DNA of 64,000 nt from MM2 sp035460165 (GCA_035460165.1 DATHWW010000003.1:1-64000), one strand, 5' to 3'. Numbered from the stretch's first letter, positions 16,431 through 25,669 are shown. Program-made: numbers and translations. The notes: generated from the sequence alone by a model not told the origin.

Positions 16431-17164
16431 GCGGCACCGCCCCTACCCTTTTCATATCCGACCTGCACCTCTGCACCTCGCGTCCGCACATCACCGCCCT
16501 GCTGCTGGAGTTTCTCTCCGGCACGGCGCGCGGTGCGCGGGCGCTATACGTACTGGGTGATTTGTTCGAATACTGGGCCGGCGACGATGACCTCGCCGAC
16601 CCGTATCACCAGGAAATCTGTGACGCATTTCGCGCGCTGGCCGAGAGTGGCACGCCAGTCGCGCTGATACACGGCAACCGCGACTTTCTGCTAGCAGAGA
16701 AGTTTGCACACGCCTCCGGCATGGCCATCCTCAACGATCCGCACTTGATCGAGCTGTACGGGCAGCGCGTCTTGTTGTCTCATGGCGACCTGCTGTGCAC
16801 CGACGATGTCGAATATCAGAAGTTCAGGCTCCAGGTACGCGACGCAGCCTGGCAGGACGCGTTCATTTCTCAGCCGCTTGCAGCGCGAAAAGCACAGATT
16901 GAAGCCCTGCGCAGGCGCAGCGAATCCGAGAAATCCCACAAGGCGGAAGCGATCATGGACGTGAATGAGGACGCAGTCGTCGAGATGCTGCGCCGCTACA
17001 ACCATCCCGAACTGCTGATCCACGGTCACACGCATCGGCCCGGCAAGCATGTCATCGAAGATAACGGTCGCATTACTACGCGCTGGGTGCTGGGCGATTG
17101 GTACGAGACGGGCAATTACCTGCGCGTTTCGGATACTGGCTGCGAAGCAATTACGATTGCATAA
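16424..17164 (+). CDS. lpxH: UDP-2,3-diacylglucosamine diphosphatase
   Basis: LpxH hydrolyses UDP-2,3-diacylglucosamine to lipid X in lipid A synthesis, at the inner face of the membrane. The 246-residue calcineurin-like phosphoesterase shows all metal-binding motifs: FISDLHL, LGDLFEYWAGDDD, HGNRDFLL, LLSHGDLLCTDD and HGHTHRP. The start is GTG, overlapping the ppiB stop by seven bases. The ppiB-lpxH order is widely conserved in proteobacteria. Confidence 0.96.
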   Translation: MLSGTAPTLFISDLHLCTSRPHITALLLEFLSGTARGARALYVLGDLFEYWAGDDDLADPYHQEICDAFRALAESGTPVALIHGNRDFLLAEKFAHASGMAILNDPHLIELYGQRVLLSHGDLLCTDDVEYQKFRLQVRDAAWQDAFISQPLAARKAQIEALRRRSESEKSHKAEAIMDVNEDAVVEMLRRYNHPELLIHGHTHRPGKHVIEDNGRITTRWVLGDWYETGNYLRVSDTGCEAITIA

Positions 17165-17233
17165 ACGCTCGTCGCGAAAATATTCTTGCCAGCACAACGC
17201 ATGTCAAAGCGGGAAATGCAGTTGAAACCTGCT

Positions 17234-18073
17234 TTACGGTTTTAACGACTGGTTTTTATTCGCTTCCGGCTTCGCCGGCGTTTTCGGCTTCTCGGGGACC
17301 TTGGGTTTGGCCGGAGTCTTTTGCTTACTAGCCGCTTTTTTACTTGCCGTTTTGCTTGCCACCTTGGATTTCTGCTTGGAAGCCAGGCTACTGACACCCT
17401 GTTTGCGCAGCCACCAGTTGCTGGCGAACTCTTGCGCCACAACTTCCTCTTCCGGCATCAACAACGCCCCGGTCTTGTCGCGCATATCAACCGCGGCCTG
17501 TTGTAACGCGGAGTCCGTTACACCCTGCTGCGCCGTGGTCGCGGCAATGTCGTACCACATATAAGCGCGCACGAGGTCGCGCGGGCTGCCCTCGCCGTTG
17601 GCGTACATATTGCCGAGCATCAATTGTCCCGGTGCATCGCCGGACTCGGCCAGGCGCTGTGCCCACAGCAGCGCCTCATCATGATCGACGGCGATGTCAT
17701 AGCCGTTGTACAACTTTACCGCCAGCAGGCGTTGCGCATCCCGCTGCCCGTTTTGCGCCGCACGGCGCAGCCAGCTCAGCGCTTCCGAGTTATTCTTGGG
17801 AGCATTCCTGCCGTAATTGAAACGCGATCCCAATTCAAACTGCGCCCAGGCATCATTCGCATTGGCGCGCCGCACCAGCTCCGGCAGTTTGAGCTGTTCG
17901 TACTTGGCAAGCTTTTCCACATTATCGGATTGCATCCCGCCGGCTGTCGCGGCCATGCACACAACCACGCCCAGCATCAGAGCCAGGAGTCGGGATACAT
18001 GCTTGCGGAGGCGCGTCGAATAATCCATATCGAATTCATTATATATAAACATATGTCGGGATTGCTGGGTCAT
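17234..18073 (-). CDS. Sel1-repeat periplasmic protein with Lys/Ala/Pro tail
   Basis: The 279-residue protein has a hydrophobic export signal at about 27-45 (LLALMLGVVVCMAATAGG). Sel1-like repeats follow at about 70-180 (AWAQFELGSRFNYG, GQRDAQRLLAVKLYNG, APGQLMLGNMYANGEG). A strongly basic carboxy tail from about 225 is rich in Lys, Ala and Pro. An AGGA site 5 bases before the ATG at 18073 supports this start; a shorter start at 18028 would shorten the amino end before the signal. Sel1 proteins are usually interaction scaffolds. The basic tail resembles envelope or nucleic-acid-binding tails but nothing more can be concluded. It is divergent from the BON-domain gene. Confidence 0.75.
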   Translation of the reverse strand: MTQQSRHMFIYNEFDMDYSTRLRKHVSRLLALMLGVVVCMAATAGGMQSDNVEKLAKYEQLKLPELVRRANANDAWAQFELGSRFNYGRNAPKNNSEALSWLRRAAQNGQRDAQRLLAVKLYNGYDIAVDHDEALLWAQRLAESGDAPGQLMLGNMYANGEGSPRDLVRAYMWYDIAATTAQQGVTDSALQQAAVDMRDKTGALLMPEEEVVAQEFASNWWLRKQGVSSLASKQKSKVASKTASKKAASKQKTPAKPKVPEKPKTPAKPEANKNQSLKP

Positions 18074-18148
18074 CCGATTCCTACACTTTAATCATACAAA
18101 TTGAATGCAACCAAACTCCATAGTCAACCTCCTACGAATTATTGCAAT

Positions 18149-18216
18149 CAGTCCACAGTCTGCAAAAACAGGCTGGATTATCTCGCCTGCAGACTGTCTT
18201 CACGGACTGGCTTTTT
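18149..18216 (+). promoter_or_regulatory. Long leader hairpin before the BON-domain gene
   Basis: CAGTCC-ACAGTCTGC at 18149-18163 pairs with GCAGACTGT (18189-18197) and GGACTG (18204-18209), giving a 15-pair stem with one six-base bulge. A second small stem (CAGGC/GCCTG) can form inside. CTTTTTCTTC follows at once, and the AAGGAG of the BON gene lies seven bases further on. The shape is that of a terminator or attenuator inside a 5' leader. Confidence 0.5.
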
Positions 18217-18237
18217 CTTCACAAGGAGACTCAAAAG

Positions 18238-18654
18238 ATGAAATCGACATTGATCAAGAAACTCTTATGCACCATCGCCATTTCACTCACGCCTTTCCTG
18301 GCATTTGCCGGCGGGACCAATACCGAAACCAAACCATCCACAGGCTATGAAAAGGCTCCTGACCGCAGTACTCAACAAGGTGATATGGGTACAGGTGTCG
18401 GCACAGAGGACACCGGCGGAACGCAGGAACAGATGATGAGCGACTCCGAACTGACGAAGAAGGTCGAAAAAGCGCTTAAGAACGAAGCGCAGTTGAAAAA
18501 TCTCGATATCGACGTTGAAGTCAAAAATGGCGTAGTCACACTTACTGGCGATGCCAAGGACGTGCGTTTCCAAGGCCGGGCAGCCAAGGTTGCCAGCAGC
18601 GTCAAGGGCGTCAAGTCCGTACAGAATAATCTCACCATTAACGGTTCAAAATAA
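18238..18654 (+). CDS. Periplasmic BON-domain protein (OsmY-like)
   Basis: The 138-residue product has a signal peptide (cleavage after AFA, about residue 24), a low-complexity Gly/Thr spacer (about 25-65), and one BON domain at about 68-136. The domain contains DSELTKKVEKALKNE, VEVKNGVVTLTGDAKD and VKSVQNNLTI. BON proteins bind phospholipid and support envelope integrity, often under osmotic or heat stress. OsmY has two BON domains and this protein only one. The start at 18238 follows AAGGAG at 9 bases. A long leader hairpin precedes the gene and a strong terminator follows it. Confidence 0.88.
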   Translation: MKSTLIKKLLCTIAISLTPFLAFAGGTNTETKPSTGYEKAPDRSTQQGDMGTGVGTEDTGGTQEQMMSDSELTKKVEKALKNEAQLKNLDIDVEVKNGVVTLTGDAKDVRFQGRAAKVASSVKGVKSVQNNLTINGSK

Positions 18655-18668
18655 TTAGCTCTTTTTTC

Positions 18669-18706
18669 GGTCATGCGTCGCCAGACGCATGACCGCTTTT
18701 CTTTCA
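18669..18706 (+). terminator. Rho-independent terminator after the BON gene
   Basis: GGTCATGCGTC, loop GCCA, GACGCATGACC (18669-18694) is a perfect 11-base-pair stem followed by GCTTTTCTTTC. It separates the BON gene from the groE promoter. Confidence 0.85.
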
Positions 18707-18750
18707 AGCCTTGAAAAATCGGCATTTTTTGTCGTGTCACAAAACTATCC

Positions 18751-18780
18751 CTTGAAATCTCGATGAGCAATCCCTATCAT
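18751..18780 (+). promoter_or_regulatory. Sigma-32-type heat-shock promoter of groESL
   Basis: CTTGAAA (18751-18757), 14 bases, then CCCTATCAT (18772-18780) closely match the RpoH consensus CTTGAAA-N11-16-CCCCATNT. It directly abuts the CIRCE element. Confidence 0.75.
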
Positions 18781-18806
18781 TAGCACTCGAAAGACACGAG
18801 TGCTAA
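18780..18806 (+). promoter_or_regulatory. CIRCE operator (HrcA binding site)
   Basis: TTAGCACTC, nine bases, GAGTGCTAA is a perfect match to the CIRCE inverted repeat. HrcA bound here would repress groESL. hrcA itself is not in the window. Confidence 0.95.
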
Positions 18807-18867
18807 CAGCGCACGGTCTCACAATCCAAATCTGTTTTACCGATTAATCAAAAAGGAGAACTCCACG

Positions 18868-19158
18868 ATGAAAATTCGTCCTTTGCATGACCGCGTGATC
18901 GTCAAGCGCCTCGAAGAAGAACGCAAGACCGCCTCCGGCATCGTCATCCCCGACACCGCTGCTGAAAAACCCGACCAAGGCGAAATCATCGCCGTCGGCA
19001 ATGGCAAGGTGCTGGAAGATGGCTCCGTACGCCCGCTGGAAGTCAAGGTCGGCGACAAGGTTCTGTTCGGCAAGTATGCCGGCCAGACCGTCAAGGTCTC
19101 CGGCGAAGAGCTTCTGGTGATGCGCGAAGAAGACATCATGGGCGTGGTCGAAGCCTGA
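18868..19158 (+). CDS. groES: Co-chaperonin GroES
   Basis: This is the ten-kilodalton lid of the GroEL cage. The 96-residue protein starts MKIRPLHDRVIVKRLEEE and has the mobile-loop region ERKTASGIVIPDTA, followed by QGEIIAVGNGKV and a carboxy end with EELLVMREEDIMGVVE. A strong AAAGGAG site precedes the ATG. It is cotranscribed with groEL, 32 bases downstream, and controlled by the CIRCE and sigma-32-like sites upstream. Confidence 0.98.
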   Translation: MKIRPLHDRVIVKRLEEERKTASGIVIPDTAAEKPDQGEIIAVGNGKVLEDGSVRPLEVKVGDKVLFGKYAGQTVKVSGEELLVMREEDIMGVVEA

Positions 19159-19190
19159 TCGCAAATAAAGAGATTTAGGAGAATTCAATA

Positions 19191-20828
<1,638 letters not shown>

Positions 20829-20886
20829 TTGTCTGCCCGACAGGACAGCGGTACCGGAAGGTGCCGCCCCCCCTGTCAGCATGCAC

Positions 20887-20918
20887 AAAAATCCCCGCCA
20901 AAAGCGGGGATTTTTGTT
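20887..20918 (+). terminator. Rho-independent terminator after groEL
   Basis: ATCCCCGC (20891-20898), loop CAAAA, GCGGGGAT (20904-20911) is followed by TTTTGTTTA. The A run before the stem would make it work on the minus strand too. Confidence 0.9.
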
Positions 20919-20955
20919 TATGGGTCAAGGCATTAGATGCCAGCAGTTTTTTTTG

Positions 20956-20985
20956 TTGTCGAATCTTTAATATTGGGAATATACT
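20956..20985 (+). promoter_or_regulatory. Candidate promoter of the groEL-uvrD intergenic RNA
   Basis: TTGTCG (20956-20961), 18 bases, TATACT (20980-20985). The -10 matches 5 of 6 bases and the -35 matches 4 of 6. Transcription would start near 20992, inside non-coding DNA. Confidence 0.4.
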
Positions 20986-21030
20986 TCGGTACCTGCATTC
21001 TCGGTTTTTTGCCTGACGTAAGCGACAGGC

Positions 21031-21068
21031 AAAAAAAGGCCCCGGCTAAAGGGGATAAAAACCGGGGC
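21031..21068 (-). terminator. Possible minus-strand terminator in the groEL-uvrD gap
   Basis: Read on the minus strand, GCCCCGG, a 16-base loop, CCGGGGC is followed by C and seven T. It could stop transcripts running antisense from the uvrD side. The large loop weakens the case. Confidence 0.4.
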
Positions 21069-21190
21069 ACAAGATGCCTTATTGGGATAAGGCGCCCGCT
21101 CAGGGAGGAGAAGCGGGAGACGCATAAAACGTCTAACGAATAAGATTAGGCCAGACCAACTTAGTTCCCGCTGATAACAAGAAAATTTTG

Positions 21191-21223
21191 ATGCGTGCAG
21201 CCGACAGGTGCACGCATTTTTTA
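21191..21223 (+). terminator. Rho-independent terminator before uvrD
   Basis: ATGCGTGCA (21191-21199) and TGCACGCAT (21209-21217) form a perfect nine-pair stem with a nine-base loop, followed by TTTTTATTT. It ends a transcript lying wholly between groEL and uvrD. Confidence 0.85.
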
Positions 21224-21320
21224 TTTGAGCCTGTTGTATGGATTTACCTCTTTGGCTGGATCGCAGCAGAAGAGGATGAAATTTACCGCAACAGCTCTCC
21301 AAGATACGGTACGGTATGCC

Positions 21321-23504
21321 ATGACAGACCTCCTCGATGGACTCAACGACAAGCAACTGGAAGCGGTCACCCTGCCTTACCAGTCCGCACTGATCCTCGC
21401 CGGTGCCGGCAGCGGCAAGACCCGCGTGCTCACCACGCGCATCGCCTGGCTGATCCAGACCGGCCAAGTCAGTCCCAACGGGCTGCTGGCGGTCACCTTT
21501 ACCAACAAGGCTGCCAAGGAAATGCTATCGCGCCTTTCCGCGATGCTGCCGATCAATACGCGCGGCATGTGGGTCGGGACTTTCCATGGCTTGTGCAACC
21601 GCTTTCTGCGTGCACACCATCGCGAAGCGCGCCTGCCGGCGCTGTTCCAGATTCTCGATACCGCCGATCAGCTATCCGCGATCAAGCGCGTGATGAAGGC
21701 GATGAACGTCGACGACGAGAAATTTCCGCCCAAGCAGGTGCAACACTACATCAACGGCGCCAAGGAGGAAGGCATGCGCGCCGAACACATGGAGGCCTAC
21801 GACAAGCACTCCGAAATGATGCGCGACATTTACACCGAATACGACGCGCAATGCCAGCGCGAAGGCGTGGTGGATTTCTCCGAATTGCTGCTGCGCTGTT
21901 ATGAAGTGCTGTCGCGCGAAACGTCCTTGCGCGAGCACTATCAGCAGCGTTTTCGCTATGTATTGGTGGATGAATTTCAGGACACCAATCGCCTGCAATA
22001 CCTGTGGCTCAAACTGCTCGCGGGCACGGACAACTGCGTGTTCGCCGTAGGTGACGATGACCAGTCCATCTACGCCTTCCGTGGCGCGCGTGTCGGCAAC
22101 ATGCTGGATTTCGAGCACGACTTCCAGGTGAAGAACCTGATCAAGCTGGAGCAGAACTATCGCTCGCACAGCAACATCCTCGATGCTGCCAACGCGATCA
22201 TCACGCACAACCGCAATCGCCTGGGCAAAAACCTGTGGACCTCGTCCGGCGCAGGCGAGCCGGTACGCGTGTACGACGCCTATAACGATCAGGAAGAGGC
22301 GCGCTTTGTTGTCGAAGAAGTGAAAATGCTGCACGCCGAAGGCCAGGCACTGGGCGACATGGCCCTGCTATACCGTTCCAATGCCCAGTCGCGCGTGCTG
22401 GAACACGCGCTGTTCACCGCCGGCCTGCCCTACCGCGTATATGGCGGCCTGCGCTTTTTCGAGCGTGCCGAAATCAAGCATGCGCTCGCCTACCTGCGTC
22501 TGCTCGCCAACCCGGCAGACGATACCGCGCTGTTGCGCGTGATCAATTTCCCCACCCGCGGCATCGGCGCGCGCAGTCTGGAACAATTGCAGGAATCGGC
22601 GCGGCAGAATAACGGCAGCCTGTGGCAAGCCGCGGCGGAAAAAGCGGGACCGGCACCCAAACCGGGCCGCGGCATCGAAGGTTTCGTCACTCTCGTCCGC
22701 TTGTTGCAGGAGGCCTGCACCGGCCTGACCCTGCCGGAAATGATAGACCAGGTCACGACACTCTCCGGCTTGCGTCAGCACTACCAGAACGAAAAGGAAG
22801 GCGAAGACCGCATCGCCAACCTGGACGAACTGGTCAATGCCGCCGTCGCTTTCATGCAGGAACATGGCGATACCGATTTTTCGGAAACCACTCCAGCAGG
22901 AATCTCGCCCGAGGCTAACCGCCAACAGCAACTGCTGGCAGCATTCCTGACTTTCGCCAGTCTTGAAGCCGGCGAGCACCAGGCCGACCCCGGCCGGGAT
23001 GCCTTGCAACTGATGACGGTGCATGCCGCCAAGGGGCTGGAGTTCAGTACCGTATTTATCGGCGGACTGGAAGAAGGCCTGTTTCCGCACGAGCAAAGCA
23101 TGTACGAAGCCAACGGGCTGGAGGAGGAACGGCGCCTGATGTACGTAGCGGTCACCCGTGCGCGGCGCCGGCTTTACCTCAGCCACACGCAAAGCCGCAT
23201 GCTGCACGGACAGGTGCGTTACAACATCCCGTCGCGCTTTCTGGATGAGATTCCGGAAGAGTTGCTGAAGCGCATCAATTCACGCTCCGAACCTAAAGCT
23301 GCCGCGCCCATGTATGCTCCTGCACGCAGCCAAAGCGCCAGCTACCCGTGGCGCGTCGGCCAGGCGGTCGCCCACCAGAAATTCGGCCAAGGAGTGGTGG
23401 TCAGCTATGAGGGCAATGCGGACGACCTGCGGGTGCAGGTCAATTTCGGAAGCGCCGGAATGAAATGGCTGGCGCTGGAATACGCCAAACTGACGCCGAT
23501 GTGA
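21321..23504 (+). CDS. uvrD: DNA helicase II (UvrD)
   Basis: This SF1A 3'-5' helicase serves nucleotide-excision and mismatch repair. The 727-residue product shows Walker A GAGSGKTRVL, motif Ia VTFTNKAAKEML, Walker B VLVDEFQDTN, motif III GDDDQSIYAFRGA, and the carboxy motifs LMTVHAAKGLEF and RLMYVAVTRARRRL. A UvrD-type Tudor-like end follows (VGQAVAHQKFGQGVVVSYEG). The start at 21321 (MTDLLDGLNDKQLEAV) aligns with family amino termini. In-frame starts at 21276 and at 21195 (inside the terminator) would add residues with no family counterpart. No strong ribosome-binding site is seen. Confidence 0.96.
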   Translation: MTDLLDGLNDKQLEAVTLPYQSALILAGAGSGKTRVLTTRIAWLIQTGQVSPNGLLAVTFTNKAAKEMLSRLSAMLPINTRGMWVGTFHGLCNRFLRAHHREARLPALFQILDTADQLSAIKRVMKAMNVDDEKFPPKQVQHYINGAKEEGMRAEHMEAYDKHSEMMRDIYTEYDAQCQREGVVDFSELLLRCYEVLSRETSLREHYQQRFRYVLVDEFQDTNRLQYLWLKLLAGTDNCVFAVGDDDQSIYAFRGARVGNMLDFEHDFQVKNLIKLEQNYRSHSNILDAANAIITHNRNRLGKNLWTSSGAGEPVRVYDAYNDQEEARFVVEEVKMLHAEGQALGDMALLYRSNAQSRVLEHALFTAGLPYRVYGGLRFFERAEIKHALAYLRLLANPADDTALLRVINFPTRGIGARSLEQLQESARQNNGSLWQAAAEKAGPAPKPGRGIEGFVTLVRLLQEACTGLTLPEMIDQVTTLSGLRQHYQNEKEGEDRIANLDELVNAAVAFMQEHGDTDFSETTPAGISPEANRQQQLLAAFLTFASLEAGEHQADPGRDALQLMTVHAAKGLEFSTVFIGGLEEGLFPHEQSMYEANGLEEERRLMYVAVTRARRRLYLSHTQSRMLHGQVRYNIPSRFLDEIPEELLKRINSRSEPKAAAPMYAPARSQSASYPWRVGQAVAHQKFGQGVVVSYEGNADDLRVQVNFGSAGMKWLALEYAKLTPM

Positions 23505-23512
23505 CAACTGCA

Positions 23513-23568
23513 GGTGGGCAAGCGGCTTGCCCACCAATTGCCATCCGAACCGGGCAACAAAGTTGCCC
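23513..23568. repeat. Tandem GGGCAA hairpins between convergent genes
   Basis: Two perfect stem-loops follow uvrD. The first is GGTGGGCAAG, loop CGG, CTTGCCCACC (23513-23535). The second is GGGCAAC, loop AAA, GTTGCCC (23552-23568). They share the GGGCAA arm. Neither has a T run, so they may be REP-like or a factor-dependent terminator barrier. Confidence 0.5.
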
Positions 23569-23575
23569 ATCCTGC

Positions 23576-24322
23576 TTAGTTTTCTGTCAGAACCTCATCG
23601 ACTTCGAGGGCTCCGATATTGAAAATATCCTTGTAGCTCACATACAGCGAAGCGGTCATCGTCGGAATCATGATCAACAAGCCGAGCCCCAAGGGAATCA
23701 TCGCCAGCACCAGCAGAACGGCTGAAATCACTCCGTAAACCGTGAAAGGCACGATATTGCGCAGGCAAGCGAAGAAACTCAGCTTCATTGCATCGACGGC
23801 CTTCATGTCGTGGAACAGCACCAGCGCCGGTGCAAACCAATACGCCATGATCAGCGGCAGCATCGCGCCGAGGATGATCAACAGCGCCAGCGCCGAGGTA
23901 CCCGTTGCCGGCTCGACCGGCGGCCGACCTTCGGCCATGCGGCCTGCAAACAAGCCGCTCATGGCATCCGTGCCGAAAAAGATGAATACGATGCCGACAA
24001 TCACGATGGCCCCGACCAGGTAGATGCCGCCCACCGTCACCAATTGCGCCGTGTTGGTCTTGAAGCCCGCGAACAGGTGATTGATTTCCAGTTCCTCGTC
24101 CATTTCCAGCGCCCGGCAACCGAGCATGAACCCTGCCATGAATACCGGCGCCAGCAGGTTGAGCACAATCGGGCCTACCAGCGGAACGATGGACAACCCC
24201 ATTGCGACGAGAAGATAAATGAAAAACAGCGCGATCCAGATCACCGGATTCTGCTTGAATAGACCGAACCCGCCGACTATCCAGTTCCAGGCATGGCCTG
24301 CTTTGACTTGACGTGCTTCCAT
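23576..24322 (-). CDS. BPSS1780-type integral membrane protein
   Basis: The 248-residue protein begins MEARQVKAGHAWNWIVGGFGLFKQNP, the amino end typical of the BPSS1780 family of betaproteobacterial membrane proteins. About five to six hydrophobic helices follow. The start at 24322 has AAGGGGG eight bases upstream; a longer TTG start at 24349 would overlap thrB. The function is unknown. The gene lies 17 bases after thrB on the same strand, an association that may reflect shared transcription only. Confidence 0.85.
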   Translation of the reverse strand: MEARQVKAGHAWNWIVGGFGLFKQNPVIWIALFFIYLLVAMGLSIVPLVGPIVLNLLAPVFMAGFMLGCRALEMDEELEINHLFAGFKTNTAQLVTVGGIYLVGAIVIVGIVFIFFGTDAMSGLFAGRMAEGRPPVEPATGTSALALLIILGAMLPLIMAYWFAPALVLFHDMKAVDAMKLSFFACLRNIVPFTVYGVISAVLLVLAMIPLGLGLLIMIPTMTASLYVSYKDIFNIGALEVDEVLTEN

Positions 24323-24339
24323 GACACCAACCCCCTTAA

Positions 24340-25290
24340 TCAGACCCAAATGGCTTGCACTGCTTCCCGCTGACGAATGCGGTCAACGAGGATACGCCGA
24401 AAATGCTCCGGATCCTTGGCATGCGTGATTTCACCTTCTCGCGGATGGTGCAGATCATAGAGCCGCGACAACCAGAAACGCAATGCCGCAGCGCGCAGCA
24501 ATGTCGGCCAGGCTTCGTGCTCCGCCGAAGTAAGCGGGCGCTCCGCATGATAAGCCGACAGCATCGCGCGCAGACGCCTCTCATCCAGGACGCCGTTCTG
24601 ATCCACACACCAATCATTGACGGTAATCGCCAGATCGTAAGCAAGCACGTCGTCACAAGCATAGTAGAAATCGATCAGGCCGGTCAGCTCCACGCCTTCG
24701 AACAATACATTGTCCCGGAACATGTCGCCATGGATGACGCCACGCGGCAGATCGCAGGAGCGGAACGCTGCCTGATGCGCGATTTCGTCTTTCAGCATGG
24801 CCTGATCGGCCGCATTCATGAACGGCAGCACCGATTCGGAAGTAACGCGCCACCAATGTGGTCCGCGCGGGTTTTCCATTATGGCGTCAAAAGACTGTCC
24901 TGCCCGGTGCATGCGCGCCAACACTCGACCCATCGCCGCACAATGCTCAATGGAGGAACTTTCGATAGAGCTGCCGCGCAGGCAGGTCACGAGCGCAGCC
25001 GGTTTGCCGCTGAGTTCTCCCAGATATTCCCCAATGTCGTTGGCAACCGGATGCGGGCATGGGATGCCGTGGTCTGCCAGATGTGCCATCAACTCCAGAA
25101 AATAGGGCAGTTCGTCAGCAGAGTTGCGCTCGAACAGCGTCAGCACATAACGGCCGGATTCCGTCGTCACGAAATAATTGGTATTGGTAATGCCGGACGC
25201 AATGCCCTTAAGGTCGAGTAATTTTCCTAGCGAAAAATCCTGCAACCAAGCGGATAACTGCTCGGGAGAAACGGAGGTGTATACGGACAT
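24340..25290 (-). CDS. thrB: Homoserine kinase, ThrB type II (APH fold)
   Basis: The enzyme phosphorylates homoserine on the way to threonine. The 316-residue protein belongs to the choline/aminoglycoside kinase fold, not the GHMP family of enterobacterial ThrB. It shows YFVTTESGRYVLTLFE (nucleotide-binding lysine equivalent region), the catalytic loop VIHGDMFRDNVLFEG and the metal motif LIDFYYACDDVLAYDLA. This type is normal in Pseudomonas and betaproteobacteria. A GC-rich hairpin (25300-25319) sits in its leader, between it and the DUF2782 gene upstream. Confidence 0.93.
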   Translation of the reverse strand: MSVYTSVSPEQLSAWLQDFSLGKLLDLKGIASGITNTNYFVTTESGRYVLTLFERNSADELPYFLELMAHLADHGIPCPHPVANDIGEYLGELSGKPAALVTCLRGSSIESSSIEHCAAMGRVLARMHRAGQSFDAIMENPRGPHWWRVTSESVLPFMNAADQAMLKDEIAHQAAFRSCDLPRGVIHGDMFRDNVLFEGVELTGLIDFYYACDDVLAYDLAITVNDWCVDQNGVLDERRLRAMLSAYHAERPLTSAEHEAWPTLLRAAALRFWLSRLYDLHHPREGEITHAKDPEHFRRILVDRIRQREAVQAIWV

Positions 25291-25299
25291 TGACGTGAC

Positions 25300-25319
25300 A
25301 GAGGGCCTGGCGGCCCTCT
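25300..25319 (-). other. Hairpin in the thrB leader
   Basis: AGAGGGCC, four-base loop, GGCCCTCT is a perfect eight-pair stem ten bases upstream of the thrB start. On the minus strand it is followed by GTCACG and has no T run, so it may be a processing or stability element. On the plus strand CTTTAGTTTC follows. Confidence 0.4.
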
Positions 25320-25327
25320 TTAGTTTC

Positions 25328-25669
25328 TTAGAATCGGAAGATTACCCATTGTGGAATAGCAAGTGATTCGGAAGGACCATCTTTGCGGATCCACGCGCCG
25401 TCGGCAGTTTCCTTGACGAGATAGTAAGAAACACCGTGCGAAGGGGTCACCTTCATCATGTACAGTTCGCCGCCCATGCGGTATTCCTCGATAGTTTCCT
25501 CGCCGCGCTTGATGATGGTCACTTGCGGTTCGGAGGCGGGATCCGGCTCATAACCCGGCGGGGGCGGAGGCGGCTCGGGCAAGGGTTCCAGCTGCGGCGG
25601 TTTGTCTGCCGCAAGAGCCACTAGCGGGACGCATAAAGCCAGTACGATCAGACTACGCAGGCAAGACAT
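25328..25669 (-). CDS. DUF2782 family periplasmic protein
   Basis: The 113-residue protein has a signal peptide (cleavage after ALA, residue 20), a proline-rich spacer (residues 24-43) and a compact domain of about 70 residues. That domain contains VTIIKRGEETIEEYRMGGELYMMKVTPSHGVSYYLV, diagnostic of DUF2782. No function is known. Members are commonly found beside polA and thrB in proteobacteria, as here. Confidence 0.9.
   Translation of the reverse strand: MSCLRSLIVLALCVPLVALAADKPPQLEPLPEPPPPPPGYEPDPASEPQVTIIKRGEETIEEYRMGGELYMMKVTPSHGVSYYLVKETADGAWIRKDGPSESLAIPQWVIFRF

Larger units (their letters stand above)
20992..21223 (+). ncRNA. Candidate structured, GGA-rich small RNA
   Basis: The 492 bases between groEL and uvrD contain no convincing gene. 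From 20992 the plus strand folds into successive hairpins: 21005-21037 (GCCTG/CAGGC inside a T6/A7 stem), 21039-21068 (GCCCCGG/CCGGGGC), 21076-21093 (GCCTTAT, TGGG, ATAAGGC), 21095-21117 (CCCGCT/AGCGGG), 21118-21134 (AGACG/CGTCT) and a terminator at 21191-21217. GGA occurs five times between 21050 and 21120, mostly in loops (AAAGGGGAT, TTGGGAT, AGGGAGGAG), the hallmark of CsrA/RsmA-titrating RNAs. AGCGGG can alternatively pair with CCCGCT at 21167-21172. No GacA box is visible. The identity is an inference; a cis-acting switch for uvrD is the main alternative. Confidence 0.45.

Noticed and set aside
20937..21143. 68-codon plus-strand frame between groEL and uvrD
   Set aside because: It runs through several perfect hairpins, ends in a charged low-complexity stretch and has no ribosome-binding site; the region behaves as RNA.
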